64,000 bases of DNA. It comes from Phycisphaerae bacterium (GTDB lineage: Bacteria; Planctomycetota; Phycisphaerae; Phycisphaerales; UBA1924). A program made the translations under genes and the position numbers. The notes under the pieces are model-generated. The model worked only from the letters and a program-made list of their open reading frames with translations, did not search any database and was not told the DNA's origin. The stretch is taken from positions 1 through 64,000 of the forward strand of contig JAUIHS010000003.1 in the NCBI GenBank assembly GCA_030432255.1, written 5' to 3'. This document shows, piece after piece, positions 28,552 to 36,980 of this stretch; the stretch's first letter is position 1; each line of letters opens with the position of its first letter.

Positions 28552-28585
28552 CGTTACATCCGTTACATTACAGCGTCTGTAACGT
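28552..28585. repeat. GTTACAT direct repeats with inverted copy
   Basis: CGTTACAT occurs twice in tandem (28552-28568), with an inverted partial copy TGTAACG at 28579-28585. The cluster sits about 55-85 bp upstream of the start of the 27849-28499 gene and 60 bp from the end of the dioxygenase gene. It looks like a binding site for a regulator of the secreted-protein gene. Confidence 0.45.
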
Positions 28586-28645
28586 CGGAGCAAGACAAAA
28601 ATGACTGGATTGCGCGGGGGTCGTTCAGCCCGGCGTGGTCGGTGC

Positions 28646-29242
28646 CTATTCGCGTTCGATGACCACTTCGGGTTCGAAGGTGATCTGCCGGATCGGGGTG
28701 GGTTTGGTGATGCGGTGGCCGCAGTTGCAGGTGCTGAGCTCCTCATCGGCCCAGAACTCCTCCATGGCATCGGCGAAGTGTTCGACGATGTCGGCACAGT
28801 CGAAGGCCTTGTCGAAGACGAGCTGGTGGCACTTCTCGCAGTAGAACTGAAGGTGTTCGATCTCACCCGGCGGTCTGCGAAGTTCGACGACCACCCCGAT
28901 GGTCCCGGGGGGGCGGGTGGGTGAGTGAGGGACTCCGCCGGGAATGAAGAAGGTCTCGCCCTCGCGGACGACGACATCGCGGATGGCTCCATCCTCGATG
29001 ATGCGCACGACGATGTCCCCCTTGACCTGGTAGAAGTACTCCTCGGAATCGGTCATGTGGAAGTCGTTGCGGGCGTTGGGACCGCCGATGACCATGACGA
29101 AGAATCCATCGCCGTCGTAGAGGTACTTGTTGCCGACAGGTGGTTTCAATTCGTCCCGATGTTCCTCAACCCATTTCGTGAGGTTGATGGGCGGCATGAC
29201 GCGTGTCCGGCAGGCGGCGGCATCAAATGTGGTCGTCGGCAT
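28646..29242 (-). CDS. nbaC: 3-hydroxyanthranilate 3,4-dioxygenase
   Basis: A 198-residue cupin dioxygenase from the ATG at 29242 (GAGGAGG upstream). It opens the ring of 3-hydroxyanthranilate to 2-amino-3-carboxymuconate semialdehyde in kynurenine-type tryptophan degradation or quinolinate/NAD synthesis. Iron ligands His62, Glu68 and His106 keep the spacing of the Cupriavidus enzyme, as do Arg58 and Arg110 that bind the substrate carboxylate. A C-terminal rubredoxin-like iron site is suggested by CEKC (135-138) and CNC (172-174), slightly unlike the usual second CxxC. None of the other kynurenine-pathway genes is in the window. It is cytoplasmic and divergent from the amidotransferase gene. 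Confidence 0.93.
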   Translation of the reverse strand: MPTTTFDAAACRTRVMPPINLTKWVEEHRDELKPPVGNKYLYDGDGFFVMVIGGPNARNDFHMTDSEEYFYQVKGDIVVRIIEDGAIRDVVVREGETFFIPGGVPHSPTRPPGTIGVVVELRRPPGEIEHLQFYCEKCHQLVFDKAFDCADIVEHFADAMEEFWADEELSTCNCGHRITKPTPIRQITFEPEVVIERE

Positions 29243-29330
29243 GGTGAAACCTCCTCTGTCAGTGGTTGGAACGTATTCTATCACGGCCCCCTCCGGTCGG
29301 GTCCGGGAAAGGGGTGCTGGAGGAACTGCC

Positions 29331-30146
29331 ATGTGTCGCTGGCTCGCATATTCGGGGGCGCCAATCTATCTCGACAGCCTTGTGTTCCACACGGAGCACT
29401 CGCTGATCGATCAGAGCCTTGAGGCTCATTCGAGTCCCACCACCACCAACGGGGACGGGTTCGGTATCGGCTGGTACGGCGGACGGGAAACGCCCGGGCT
29501 CTACCGCCATATCCAGCCCGCGTGGAACGATGGGAACCTGCGCGACCTGACCGCCCAGATCCTGTCGCCGCTCTACTTCGCGCACGTCCGGGCGGCGACC
29601 GGGACGGCGGTCCAGAGTACGAACTGCCACCCCTTCCGACACGAACGCTGGCTCTTCGTGCACAACGGAGAGATCGAGGCGTACAAGTCGCTGCGACGCC
29701 AACTGATGATGGGGATCCCGGACGAGTACTTCTCGATGGTCTGCGGAACCACGGACTCCGAACTCATCTTCTACCTTGCCCTCGGATTCGGGCTGGAAGA
29801 GGACCCCATCGGTGCGCTGGAGCGGACCGTCGGGTTCATCGAGAGTCTCGGTGCCGAGGAGGGTGTTGACAACATTCTCCAGATGGCGATCGGATTCTCT
29901 GAAGGCTCGAAGATCTATGCCGTGCGGTACTCGACCGAGCGACGATCGCGAACTCTCTACCACACGCGGACCGGGTTGGCACTGGAGGCCATCTGTCCTC
30001 AACTCCAGGGGCAGACGCACGACGCCGTCGCTGTCGTGTCCGAACCGCTGACGAGGCCCGCACAGGACTGGGTCGAGATCCCCGAGTCCACGGCCGTGAT
30101 CGTCGAGCACGGCAGTGTCACCTATCAGCCCTTCTCGCCTCGCTGA
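29331..30146 (+). CDS. Class II glutamine amidotransferase (YafJ/EgtC-like)
   Basis: A 271-residue Ntn-type amidotransferase. The ATG at 29331 follows GGAGGAACTGCC, and the second residue is the catalytic Cys (MCRWLAYSG). Later family motifs are NGDGFGIGWYG, FAHVRAATG, NCHPFRHERWLFVHNGEI and TTDSELIFYL, all of the YafJ/EgtC group. Removing the initiator Met would expose Cys as the N-terminal nucleophile that hydrolyses glutamine or a gamma-glutamyl bond. EgtC acts in ergothioneine synthesis, but no other egt genes are visible, so the substrate is open. It overlaps the converging YwaF-type gene by 22 bp. Confidence 0.9.
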   Translation: MCRWLAYSGAPIYLDSLVFHTEHSLIDQSLEAHSSPTTTNGDGFGIGWYGGRETPGLYRHIQPAWNDGNLRDLTAQILSPLYFAHVRAATGTAVQSTNCHPFRHERWLFVHNGEIEAYKSLRRQLMMGIPDEYFSMVCGTTDSELIFYLALGFGLEEDPIGALERTVGFIESLGAEEGVDNILQMAIGFSEGSKIYAVRYSTERRSRTLYHTRTGLALEAICPQLQGQTHDAVAVVSEPLTRPAQDWVEIPESTAVIVEHGSVTYQPFSPR

Positions 30147-30844
30147 CTCGACGACTCCCGGCGCATCAGCACAATCCATGGCGCCCAGAGCGCGGCGAAG
30201 AGCAATGTCACGATCGGAACCAGCAAGACGACGCGCGCGGGCCAGTCGCCCAGGCGCGCCACCGCCGAGGTGGTATCGCGGCCGACGTAGCCGTAGTCGA
30301 GATCGAACAGGAGATCAAAGGGCAGGATCACCGCGACGTATGCCAGCGCAGCACCCACCGCAATGAGCAGGTCGCGGAAACGCGGGCGGTAGCCCATCGC
30401 CACACCGATGTAGACCGCCGACCCCACGATCTGGATGTGTCCGATCCAGAAGAGCCAGAAGACGGGGGAGGCGGGGCCGCGTTCGAGCACCGGGACAAAG
30501 AACGCCCAGGCGCTGAGTCCGATCCCCCAGAAGTAGACGAGGGTGCGGGGCCAGCGCCACTCGGCGAGCAGCGCGATCGGGACAAGCCACACCACGAGAT
30601 CGCAGATGTGCAGCGGCAGACTCAGGGTGCGGTCATAGTTCGCGGGGAGCAGCCACCACGCGATCGAAAAGAGCTGGAATGGAATCAGCAGGACGACCCA
30701 GGTGATGCGCAAACGCCGCTCACGCATCGGGGCGCGCCCGCGCCATCGTGCTCCGACGAGCGCGGCGGCCGCCATGAGCAGAATGGACAGACCGGCGGCG
30801 ACAATGTGTGTCGCCGATCCCATGTTGAACTCATGTGACCACAT
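30125..30844 (-). CDS. TIGR02206/YwaF family membrane protein
   Basis: A 239-residue inner-membrane protein with about six to seven helices. The pattern matches the YwaF family: after the first helix, LPLHICDLVVWLVPIALL, then VYFWGIGLSAWAFFVP, FWLFWIGHIQIVGSAVYIGV and the ending VVLLVPIVTLLFAALWAPW. The His-x-Cys in LPLHICD and the His in WIGHIQI are conserved in the family. Function is unknown. The ATG at 30844 lies just past the 3' end of the DUF1080 protein gene on the same strand, and the 3' ends of this gene and the amidotransferase gene overlap. Confidence 0.85.
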   Translation of the reverse strand: MWSHEFNMGSATHIVAAGLSILLMAAAALVGARWRGRAPMRERRLRITWVVLLIPFQLFSIAWWLLPANYDRTLSLPLHICDLVVWLVPIALLAEWRWPRTLVYFWGIGLSAWAFFVPVLERGPASPVFWLFWIGHIQIVGSAVYIGVAMGYRPRFRDLLIAVGAALAYVAVILPFDLLFDLDYGYVGRDTTSAVARLGDWPARVVLLVPIVTLLFAALWAPWIVLMRRESSSQRGEKG

Positions 30845-30853
30845 CGAAGTCAG

Positions 30854-33556
30854 TCACCGACTCTCAAGGGGGCGGAGTCGGATGTTCCGGAAGGCCACGG
30901 GTCCGCCGTCACCTTCGAGGCGGAGCGGTCCGAAGGGTGCCTCGCCGGCGATGGGGGCGCCCCACGTGGGCCCGGAGACTTCCACGTCCTCATGAATCAC
31001 GATGCCGTTATGGACGACGCGCGTGAACCTTGCGTTGGCCACCTTCTTGCCAAGTGCATCGAAGCGCGGGGCACGGAAGAGGACATCGAATGTCTGCCAC
31101 TCGCCCGCCGGGCGACTTGCGTTCACGCGCGGGCCGGCACCTCCGAACATGGCCTCGTCGGTGGGTGCGCCGCGACCGCGGCGATGCATGATCCCCCCGC
31201 AGTCCAGCGGACCCGGCTCCCGAATGCCCTCGCTGTCCTTGATCTGAAGTTCGTACCGGCCCATGAAGAAGATGCCGGTGTCGGATCCCTCGGGGATCAT
31301 GAATTCAAAGTGCGCTTCAATGTCACCGTGGTCGAATGCAGTCGCCAGATCGACGGCGTTCGGGCCGCCGCTGTTGACGACGATACCTCGGCCTGCCGAT
31401 GACTCAAGCGTCCCGGCATCCTGGATCGAGAGCGCGGCCATCCCCGCGATGCTCCAACCGGCGTGGGGTCGATCAAATGCCTTGAGGTCCGGCCTGTCGA
31501 GCGGCCGGATCTCATGCGACGCCTCGGTGCGTTCAAGCGGAATGTTGTTGAGTGTGTACCACGCCTCGGTGGACCACATTGCTGCGCCATCCATCGACGT
31601 CGGATCTGTTCGAATGTGCACGACGCTGCCTTCACTCAGGCCGGGGATCGAGAGGCTGACGGAACGGCAGTCGCCGGAAGCCACCGCCCTCGAAACAACG
31701 AGTCGCATTTCGTCGCGCTTCGTGCCGCCATACTCGGGTGTCGGGTGGTAATGCCACTGAGTCACACGGTAGTTGGCCGCATCCTCCAGCCAGAAGCGAT
31801 CCACGGGGCGCGTGAAGTGCACGTCAAAGCCCTGTGGCGTGGCTTCGATCGAGTGGTACTCGAAGGCGGAATCGGTCGTCGGTCGGATGCGCTGGAGGCC
31901 GGTGTTCGTGCCTCTCCAGCGCCAGTTGCCCGGGCCCCCGGTTCCGCCGACATACAGGAGGCCATCGGGACCGCGAATGATGCGATTGAGCCCGCACTCG
32001 AACCCCTGGGAGTGTCGGAAGATCGCGCCCTGGAAGTCGCCGCGAACCCGTTCGAGGAACACCCGACGCACTCCGCCCATAGTGAGTTCAGCGAGGTACA
32101 TCTGCCCGGCGAACGGGCCGTCCGTGATGAGGATGGGCTGGGTGGGTGAGTTGCAGATTTCGTTCTGTGGCAGCCAGACAGCGGGGGGGCTGACGGGCCG
32201 ATCACTGTAGAGCGAGGGCTTCCCGCCGTCGGGATAGCGATCACTGGTGGCGCTGGTGTCGTTGCGATGTCCGTAGAAGCGCCCGGGGACCATGTGCACG
32301 AGTTTGCTCGCGGGCAGCCAGGCGCCCTGGTTGTCCGTCACGAAGATCGAGCGTTCGGGTCCGACCGCGACCCCGTTGGGTGTCCGGAAACCGCCGGCGA
32401 GGAACTCGATCGATCCGTCAAGGAGGCTGACACGGAAGCATGTCCCTCGGTTGGCCGGATTCGGTCCGTTCATGCTGATCAGTTCGCCTCGGACGTTGTC
32501 GGCGGCGACGGTATTGTCGAAGTAGATCGACGTGGAGAGCGTTCCGTAGAGATCACCGTCAAACGCCTCGAGTCCGAAAGTGAAATGATGGTAGTTGTCG
32601 CTCACCCAACCGGAGGCGAAGACTTCGCGCGTCTCGAAGTCACCGTCGTCGTCGAGATCGCGGAGGCGGGTGATGTCGGTGCGGTGGGCGACGTAGATGT
32701 CGCCGTCCACGACGGCGAGGCCCGCGGGATCATGGAAGCCCTCGGCGATGATCTCGGTGGTGATGGTCGCGGGTGTGCCGTTGATGACGTTGTCCAGCGC
32801 CCAGATCACACCGTTGGGTTCGGTGCGCAGGACGCCGTTGTTCATGGGGACAAAGGAGGAGACGAGCAGTCTTCCATCGGGAAGAAACGCCATGCCGCCG
32901 ACGTGCGGATCGAAACCCTGGGGGCGCAGGTCCTCGATGTACCAGCCCGGATGAACGCCCTGCAGTGGCATGCCGTCGCCGGGGCGGACGGGTTCCCGCC
33001 CGTCCAGGATGCGCTTGACGCCCGGCGAGACCACCCGCGTCACGCCCTTCTCCACGCTGAGTGACTCCGCCGGTACGACCGAGAAATCAGATGCGCCGGG
33101 CGGGCGCCACTCCAGGCGCAACGCGGCGGCTCCCGTGTTCTCGAACATGAGAATGCGCAGCGCGTGTGAGCCGGGGGCAAGGCTGCAGGATCCATCGCGC
33201 GAGGTCGCGGCGTGCAGTCCATCGTGGGAGATCACCTGCTCGCCGTCGATCGTCAGGCGTGCCCCGTCATCGCTGGTCAGTCGGAACGCATAGTCTCCGG
33301 CCGTCTCGATGATCAGGTCGGCGAGGACTTCAACGACGAAGTGATCATCGAATCCACCGAAGTCGCCCGCGCGCGGGTAGTCGATGACGTCACGGCGCTC
33401 ATCAACGTTGGGCGTCTGATCCGGCGCCAGCGGGTGCAGGCGATCGATGCCGTAACCCACGTGATAAACGCGGAACGTCACACCCGATTCGCGCGGTGCT
33501 GACTGCCCGAGTGCTGCGGAGGCCAAAGCGAAGGTGAGCGCTGCCATGCGTCTCAC
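30854..33556 (-). CDS. Secreted PA14 / propeller / 3-keto-disaccharide hydrolase-domain protein
   Basis: A 900-residue paralogue of 14401-17877. Residues 1-20 form a signal peptide. A PA14-type domain runs about 25-165 (DYAFRLTSDDGARLTIDG, LRLEWRPPG), a beta-propeller about 185-620 (VHMVPGRFYGHRND, VWLPQNEICNSPTQ, LLYVGGTGGPGNW), and one DUF1080 domain about 715-898 (SDTGIFFMGRYELQI, the end IRLRPLESR). The two proteins share long blocks such as GVTFRVY, RFYGH, QNE-CNSPT and YNLNNxPL. I infer the same role in extracellular (keto)glucoside handling. A GTG start at 33556 has GGAG eight bases upstream; the ATG at 33547 is an alternative. The 3' end abuts the YwaF-type gene. Confidence 0.82.
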   Translation of the reverse strand: MRRMAALTFALASAALGQSAPRESGVTFRVYHVGYGIDRLHPLAPDQTPNVDERRDVIDYPRAGDFGGFDDHFVVEVLADLIIETAGDYAFRLTSDDGARLTIDGEQVISHDGLHAATSRDGSCSLAPGSHALRILMFENTGAAALRLEWRPPGASDFSVVPAESLSVEKGVTRVVSPGVKRILDGREPVRPGDGMPLQGVHPGWYIEDLRPQGFDPHVGGMAFLPDGRLLVSSFVPMNNGVLRTEPNGVIWALDNVINGTPATITTEIIAEGFHDPAGLAVVDGDIYVAHRTDITRLRDLDDDGDFETREVFASGWVSDNYHHFTFGLEAFDGDLYGTLSTSIYFDNTVAADNVRGELISMNGPNPANRGTCFRVSLLDGSIEFLAGGFRTPNGVAVGPERSIFVTDNQGAWLPASKLVHMVPGRFYGHRNDTSATSDRYPDGGKPSLYSDRPVSPPAVWLPQNEICNSPTQPILITDGPFAGQMYLAELTMGGVRRVFLERVRGDFQGAIFRHSQGFECGLNRIIRGPDGLLYVGGTGGPGNWRWRGTNTGLQRIRPTTDSAFEYHSIEATPQGFDVHFTRPVDRFWLEDAANYRVTQWHYHPTPEYGGTKRDEMRLVVSRAVASGDCRSVSLSIPGLSEGSVVHIRTDPTSMDGAAMWSTEAWYTLNNIPLERTEASHEIRPLDRPDLKAFDRPHAGWSIAGMAALSIQDAGTLESSAGRGIVVNSGGPNAVDLATAFDHGDIEAHFEFMIPEGSDTGIFFMGRYELQIKDSEGIREPGPLDCGGIMHRRGRGAPTDEAMFGGAGPRVNASRPAGEWQTFDVLFRAPRFDALGKKVANARFTRVVHNGIVIHEDVEVSGPTWGAPIAGEAPFGPLRLEGDGGPVAFRNIRLRPLESR

Positions 33557-33599
33557 TGAAGTGTCTCCATGACCGAAAGCCCGGAAGTTGAGGTGGAAT

Positions 33600-33623
33600 C
33601 GGACCCCGGCGAACCGGGGTCCG
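33600..33623 (-). terminator. Hairpin between two minus-strand genes
   Basis: A perfect 10-bp stem (CGGACCCCGG / CCGGGGTCCG) closes a 4-nt loop between the DUF1579 gene (ending 33649) and the PA14/propeller gene (starting 33556). There is no clear T-run on the minus strand, so it is a pause, stabiliser or weak terminator rather than a certain intrinsic one. Confidence 0.5.
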
Positions 33624-33648
33624 GTCGAAAGTCGGCATCAGGAGGAGA

Positions 33649-34254
33649 TCAGCGGGTGGAGACGATCTCCATGTTCTTGAACCACTCACCGTCCATGTCG
33701 ATGTGCATCTCGACAACGTGCTTGTTGTCGGAGACGTGTCGCCAGACCATCTTCATGTCCATCATGTCACCCTGAGGGGACGGCATTTCGGTCATGTAGG
33801 TGACGACCTTGCCATCGTCGCTGGCGTCGCCCTCGCCATGCATCATCATCGTGCCGAAGGTGTCCATCCAGGTGAAGACATGCTTGTTGCGCATCCGATC
33901 GAAGCCGAAGATGCCTCGCCCCTGCATGGGCGTTTCCTGGCCCATCATGTTGAAGGTGGCATTGACGTCCTCCTGCAGGAATCGCCCGCCGAGGATCATC
34001 TTCATCTCGCTGCTGCCCTTCGACTTGACGGGCTCGGCACCGGGGAAGTCCCAACTCGTGTAGGACTGCTTCCAATGTCCGACCGACTGCGCCAGTCCCT
34101 TGTGAACCTCGCCGGGTTGCGCGAGTTCCATCCAGACCTTCATCATCTCTTCCATGTCCCCGGCCTCAGGCTGGGACATGACGGTGCTGGTGATGACACT
34201 TGAGCTGGCCGCGATGACACAACCGGCGATGACCATCTTGATACGTCCGTTCAT
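33649..34254 (-). CDS. DUF1579 family exported protein, Met-rich
   Basis: A 201-residue protein. The ATG at 34254 has AAGGAGA seven bases upstream. It has an N-terminal signal or anchor (VIAGCVIAASSSVITSTV), then the DUF1579 fold with typical SVGHWKQSYTSWDFPG, GSSEMKMILGGRFLQEDVN, GRGIFGFDRMRNKHVFTWMD and WRHVSDNKHVVEMH. The family has a lipocalin-like barrel of unknown function. It is unusually Met-rich for its size (MEEMMKVWM, NMMGQETPM, TMMMHGEG, DMMDMKM), which could serve metal binding or oxidant scavenging, but this is speculation. It lies 92 bp upstream of the PA14/propeller gene and has a divergent penicillin-acylase homologue. Confidence 0.82.
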   Translation of the reverse strand: MNGRIKMVIAGCVIAASSSVITSTVMSQPEAGDMEEMMKVWMELAQPGEVHKGLAQSVGHWKQSYTSWDFPGAEPVKSKGSSEMKMILGGRFLQEDVNATFNMMGQETPMQGRGIFGFDRMRNKHVFTWMDTFGTMMMHGEGDASDDGKVVTYMTEMPSPQGDMMDMKMVWRHVSDNKHVVEMHIDMDGEWFKNMEIVSTR

Positions 34255-34427
34255 TTGAATCTCCTTGCGGATTCATGGCAGTCCAACCCGCCGGACCGCG
34301 GTCATTGATACCTGCGGGTGTCACGCTGACAACCGAGGAAGTCGCATTATCCCCGGAAAGTGTGTTCGTGTGCATCTATCTGTGCGACCCTCCCGATATG
34401 ATCCCGAACGACCCCCATGAGAAGCCC

Positions 34428-36692
34428 ATGCCGACGCCACATCGACGCTACTGCCCACCGGTCCTCTGGATCCCCCTCGTGAGCCAGATCATCGCCTTCC
34501 TGAGCATGACCGGCTGTCTGTTCGGGCCGCCGCGGCCAGACTCTGTGAGCACCCGAAGCCGCCTGGAGTCGTTTCCAGCGGATCTGCAGACGCGTGCCGA
34601 TGCGGAACTGATCTGGGGGCCTCACGCGATCCCGACCATCCTGGCGGAGGACGACCTTGATGTTCCGTACCTGATGGGTGCGGTCCACGCGCATCTGCGG
34701 CTGACGCAGATGGAATTGATGCGGAGAGTCTCACAGGGGCGGCTCTCCGAACTGGCCGGGCCTCCCACGAACGGCATCGACCACAGTATTCGCGCCCTCG
34801 GCCTGGACCGCGCCGTCCCCGAAATTGAGGCGCAACTGCCTGAGGAGACGCAAGACTGGATTCAGCGTTACGTGGATGGCGTGAACGACCATCGGTCGCG
34901 ATGGACGCAGCGTCCGGCTGACTACCGCCTTGCCGGCCTCGGTGAGGAAGACTGGACCATCGCGGATGTGCTGACGATCGGTCGCCTGGCATGCGTGGAC
35001 ATCAACTGGGGACGGTGGGTGTCGCTGCTGCCCCTGCGGGATGAAGCGGGTTGGGACGAGTACATGCAGCGCCTCAATGCGTTCGGCCGGGCCGGCCAGC
35101 CATCGTTCGGCGCCGGCGAACCCACCGGGTTGGAAGCACTTCTTGATGTCGGGCGAACCGGGAGTAACTGCATCGTCGTCTCGCCGCAGAAATCCGCGAC
35201 GGGCGGCGCCCTGCTCGCGGGCGATCCGCACCTGGGTCTGCCTCAGCCGAACCTGTGGTGCATTGTCGGCTACCGGTCACCGTCCCACGCCGCTGTTGGC
35301 CTGACGTTCCCCGGCCTGCCGTTCATCCTCGTGGGCCGCAACGATCACATCGCGTGGGGCGGTACGAACATGCACGCGCTGACGAGCGTTCTGTACCGGG
35401 TGCCGGAAGAAGCGCCGCTGACTGAAGAATCCCATCGCATCCGCACCCGGCTCTACTTTGATCGCACGGTCAGCGTGCGCGAGTCCGAATGGGGGCCGGT
35501 GATCTCGGATGCGCCGCTGTTTCGCAAGCTTGATGACGGTCCTGTCGCGATGCGCTGGCGGGGGCATGACTCGAGTGACGAATGTTCCGCGTTTCTCAGG
35601 GCGAGCCGGGCGGAGAACTGGACCGAATTCCGGGAGGCGTTCCGCACATTCGCCGCGGGCGGTCAGAACATGCTCTACGCGGATGATGAAGGGAACATCG
35701 GTCAGGTCCTGGCGATCGAGTTCCAGCCCGCTGCCGGCCGAGCGGGTCTCTCCGGGCCGGTGGATCCGTCCGACGCCGCGTATGCATGGGCGGCCGGCAT
35801 TCCGAGCACGGATCTCCCCGCGGCGTTAAACCCGGAAGCGGGATACCTCGTATCCGCCAACAACACGCCGGTGTTGACGGACCCCCCGATCGTCGGGCAG
35901 GGCAACACCAATGATCGGGTCGTGCGGATGAGGGCCGTGCTGGACGCGAACCCGTCGGTTTCCGTCGATGATCTGCGCGATCTCCAGCAGGACGTGTACG
36001 GCGAGAGCAGTCATCGGGCGGCGCAGGCGATTGTGGCCGGTCACGATGGCAGTGCATCGGACCTGCTTGATGCGATTGCAGCGTGGGATGGACATTACGC
36101 GCTGGAGAGTCACGGCGCTGTGGCGTACCAGTGCATCCTTGGCGTTCTCATCGAGCGGGCGTACTCGGAGCGCTACGGCCGCAAACTGATCAAGCGACTC
36201 AAGTCAGCACCGTACGTGCACGACTTCATCCGCGAGGACATCGAGTCCGGAGCGATCACGGCGGAGACACTCGCCGGCGCGGTGAAGGACGCTGCTCGGA
36301 AGTACGATCCGCAGGTGACGTGGGGTGACATTCATCGCCTGCATCTCGATCACCCGATCGGACGCGTGCCGATCCTCGGGCGGGGATACCGGTTCGGTGA
36401 GATTCCCAGTCCGGGATCCCTGACGACGATTCAGAAGGCAGGGCATGCGGTATCAGCGAGCCGGCACTCCGTGACGTACGGTCAGAATGCCCGGCACATC
36501 TCGGACATGACCGACTCGGATGCCAACCTCTTCCTGATCCTGGGCGGGCAGGATGGCTGGATCGGTGCGGATGGCTTCCTTGATCAGGTCGGGATGTGGG
36601 AACGGGGCGAGATGATCCGGGTTCCCCTTCGGGAGACATCCGTCCGTGCCTGGGGCGAGCACGTCATTCAGTTCCGAGGCACCGAGCGATGA
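34428..36692 (+). CDS. Penicillin acylase family Ntn hydrolase, lipoprotein
   Basis: A 754-residue protein from the ATG at 34428, the likelier start because it is followed by a lipoprotein signal (hydrophobic VLWIPLVSQIIAFLS, lipobox MTGC); ATG codons at 34398 and 34275 are alternatives. The precursor is laid out as alpha chain (to about 245), then the autocatalytic nucleophile Ser246 in GRTGSNCIVVSPQKS, then the beta chain with GDPHLGLPQPNLW, GRNDHIAWGGTN, QNMLYADDEGNIG and SANNTP. All are family hallmarks. These enzymes cleave amides such as penicillins or acyl-homoserine lactones; the natural substrate here is unknown. It is probably periplasmic and lipid-anchored. Its stop overlaps the next ATG (ATGA). 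Confidence 0.9.
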   Translation: MPTPHRRYCPPVLWIPLVSQIIAFLSMTGCLFGPPRPDSVSTRSRLESFPADLQTRADAELIWGPHAIPTILAEDDLDVPYLMGAVHAHLRLTQMELMRRVSQGRLSELAGPPTNGIDHSIRALGLDRAVPEIEAQLPEETQDWIQRYVDGVNDHRSRWTQRPADYRLAGLGEEDWTIADVLTIGRLACVDINWGRWVSLLPLRDEAGWDEYMQRLNAFGRAGQPSFGAGEPTGLEALLDVGRTGSNCIVVSPQKSATGGALLAGDPHLGLPQPNLWCIVGYRSPSHAAVGLTFPGLPFILVGRNDHIAWGGTNMHALTSVLYRVPEEAPLTEESHRIRTRLYFDRTVSVRESEWGPVISDAPLFRKLDDGPVAMRWRGHDSSDECSAFLRASRAENWTEFREAFRTFAAGGQNMLYADDEGNIGQVLAIEFQPAAGRAGLSGPVDPSDAAYAWAAGIPSTDLPAALNPEAGYLVSANNTPVLTDPPIVGQGNTNDRVVRMRAVLDANPSVSVDDLRDLQQDVYGESSHRAAQAIVAGHDGSASDLLDAIAAWDGHYALESHGAVAYQCILGVLIERAYSERYGRKLIKRLKSAPYVHDFIREDIESGAITAETLAGAVKDAARKYDPQVTWGDIHRLHLDHPIGRVPILGRGYRFGEIPSPGSLTTIQKAGHAVSASRHSVTYGQNARHISDMTDSDANLFLILGGQDGWIGADGFLDQVGMWERGEMIRVPLRETSVRAWGEHVIQFRGTER

Positions 36693-36958
36693 TCGGGGTG
36701 GTGCTGCTGATTTCACTCATTCTGAACGCCGCGTGGATCGGGCTGGTAGCGAGACGAGCCGCGCGGGTGGGCGTGGCGGTCGCCCTGCTGGTTGCCCTGA
36801 TGCAGATCGCGCTGCTGGCGAACGCGCTCCGGGACCTGGTGCCCCTGCCGATGGGTGTGGACGTCGCGGCGATCTTCTGGCACGCGGTCGTAATGCCGGG
36901 CGTGCTGCTGACGTCCTCCGTCAAAGTCCTGATGAGACGCATGTGGTCCACGGCCTGA
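36689..36958 (+). CDS. Small membrane protein coupled to penicillin-acylase gene
   Basis: An 89-residue protein from the ATG at 36689, overlapping the stop of the acylase gene by four bases. It has three hydrophobic segments: VVLLISLILNAAWIGLV, VGVAVALLVALMQIALLANA and the weaker AIFWHAVVMPGVLLTSSV. No known family is recognised. The translational coupling suggests that it works with the acylase homologue, perhaps at the inner membrane, but that is inference. Confidence 0.6.
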   Translation: MIGVVLLISLILNAAWIGLVARRAARVGVAVALLVALMQIALLANALRDLVPLPMGVDVAAIFWHAVVMPGVLLTSSVKVLMRRMWSTA

Positions 36959-36980
36959 GCGCCTCTGCTATGGTTTCGAT

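Noticed and set aside
29331-30146. EgtC of ergothioneine synthesis as a firm call
   Set aside because: The fold and Cys2 fit, but no egtB, egtD or gshA-type gene is nearby, so only the broader family is named.
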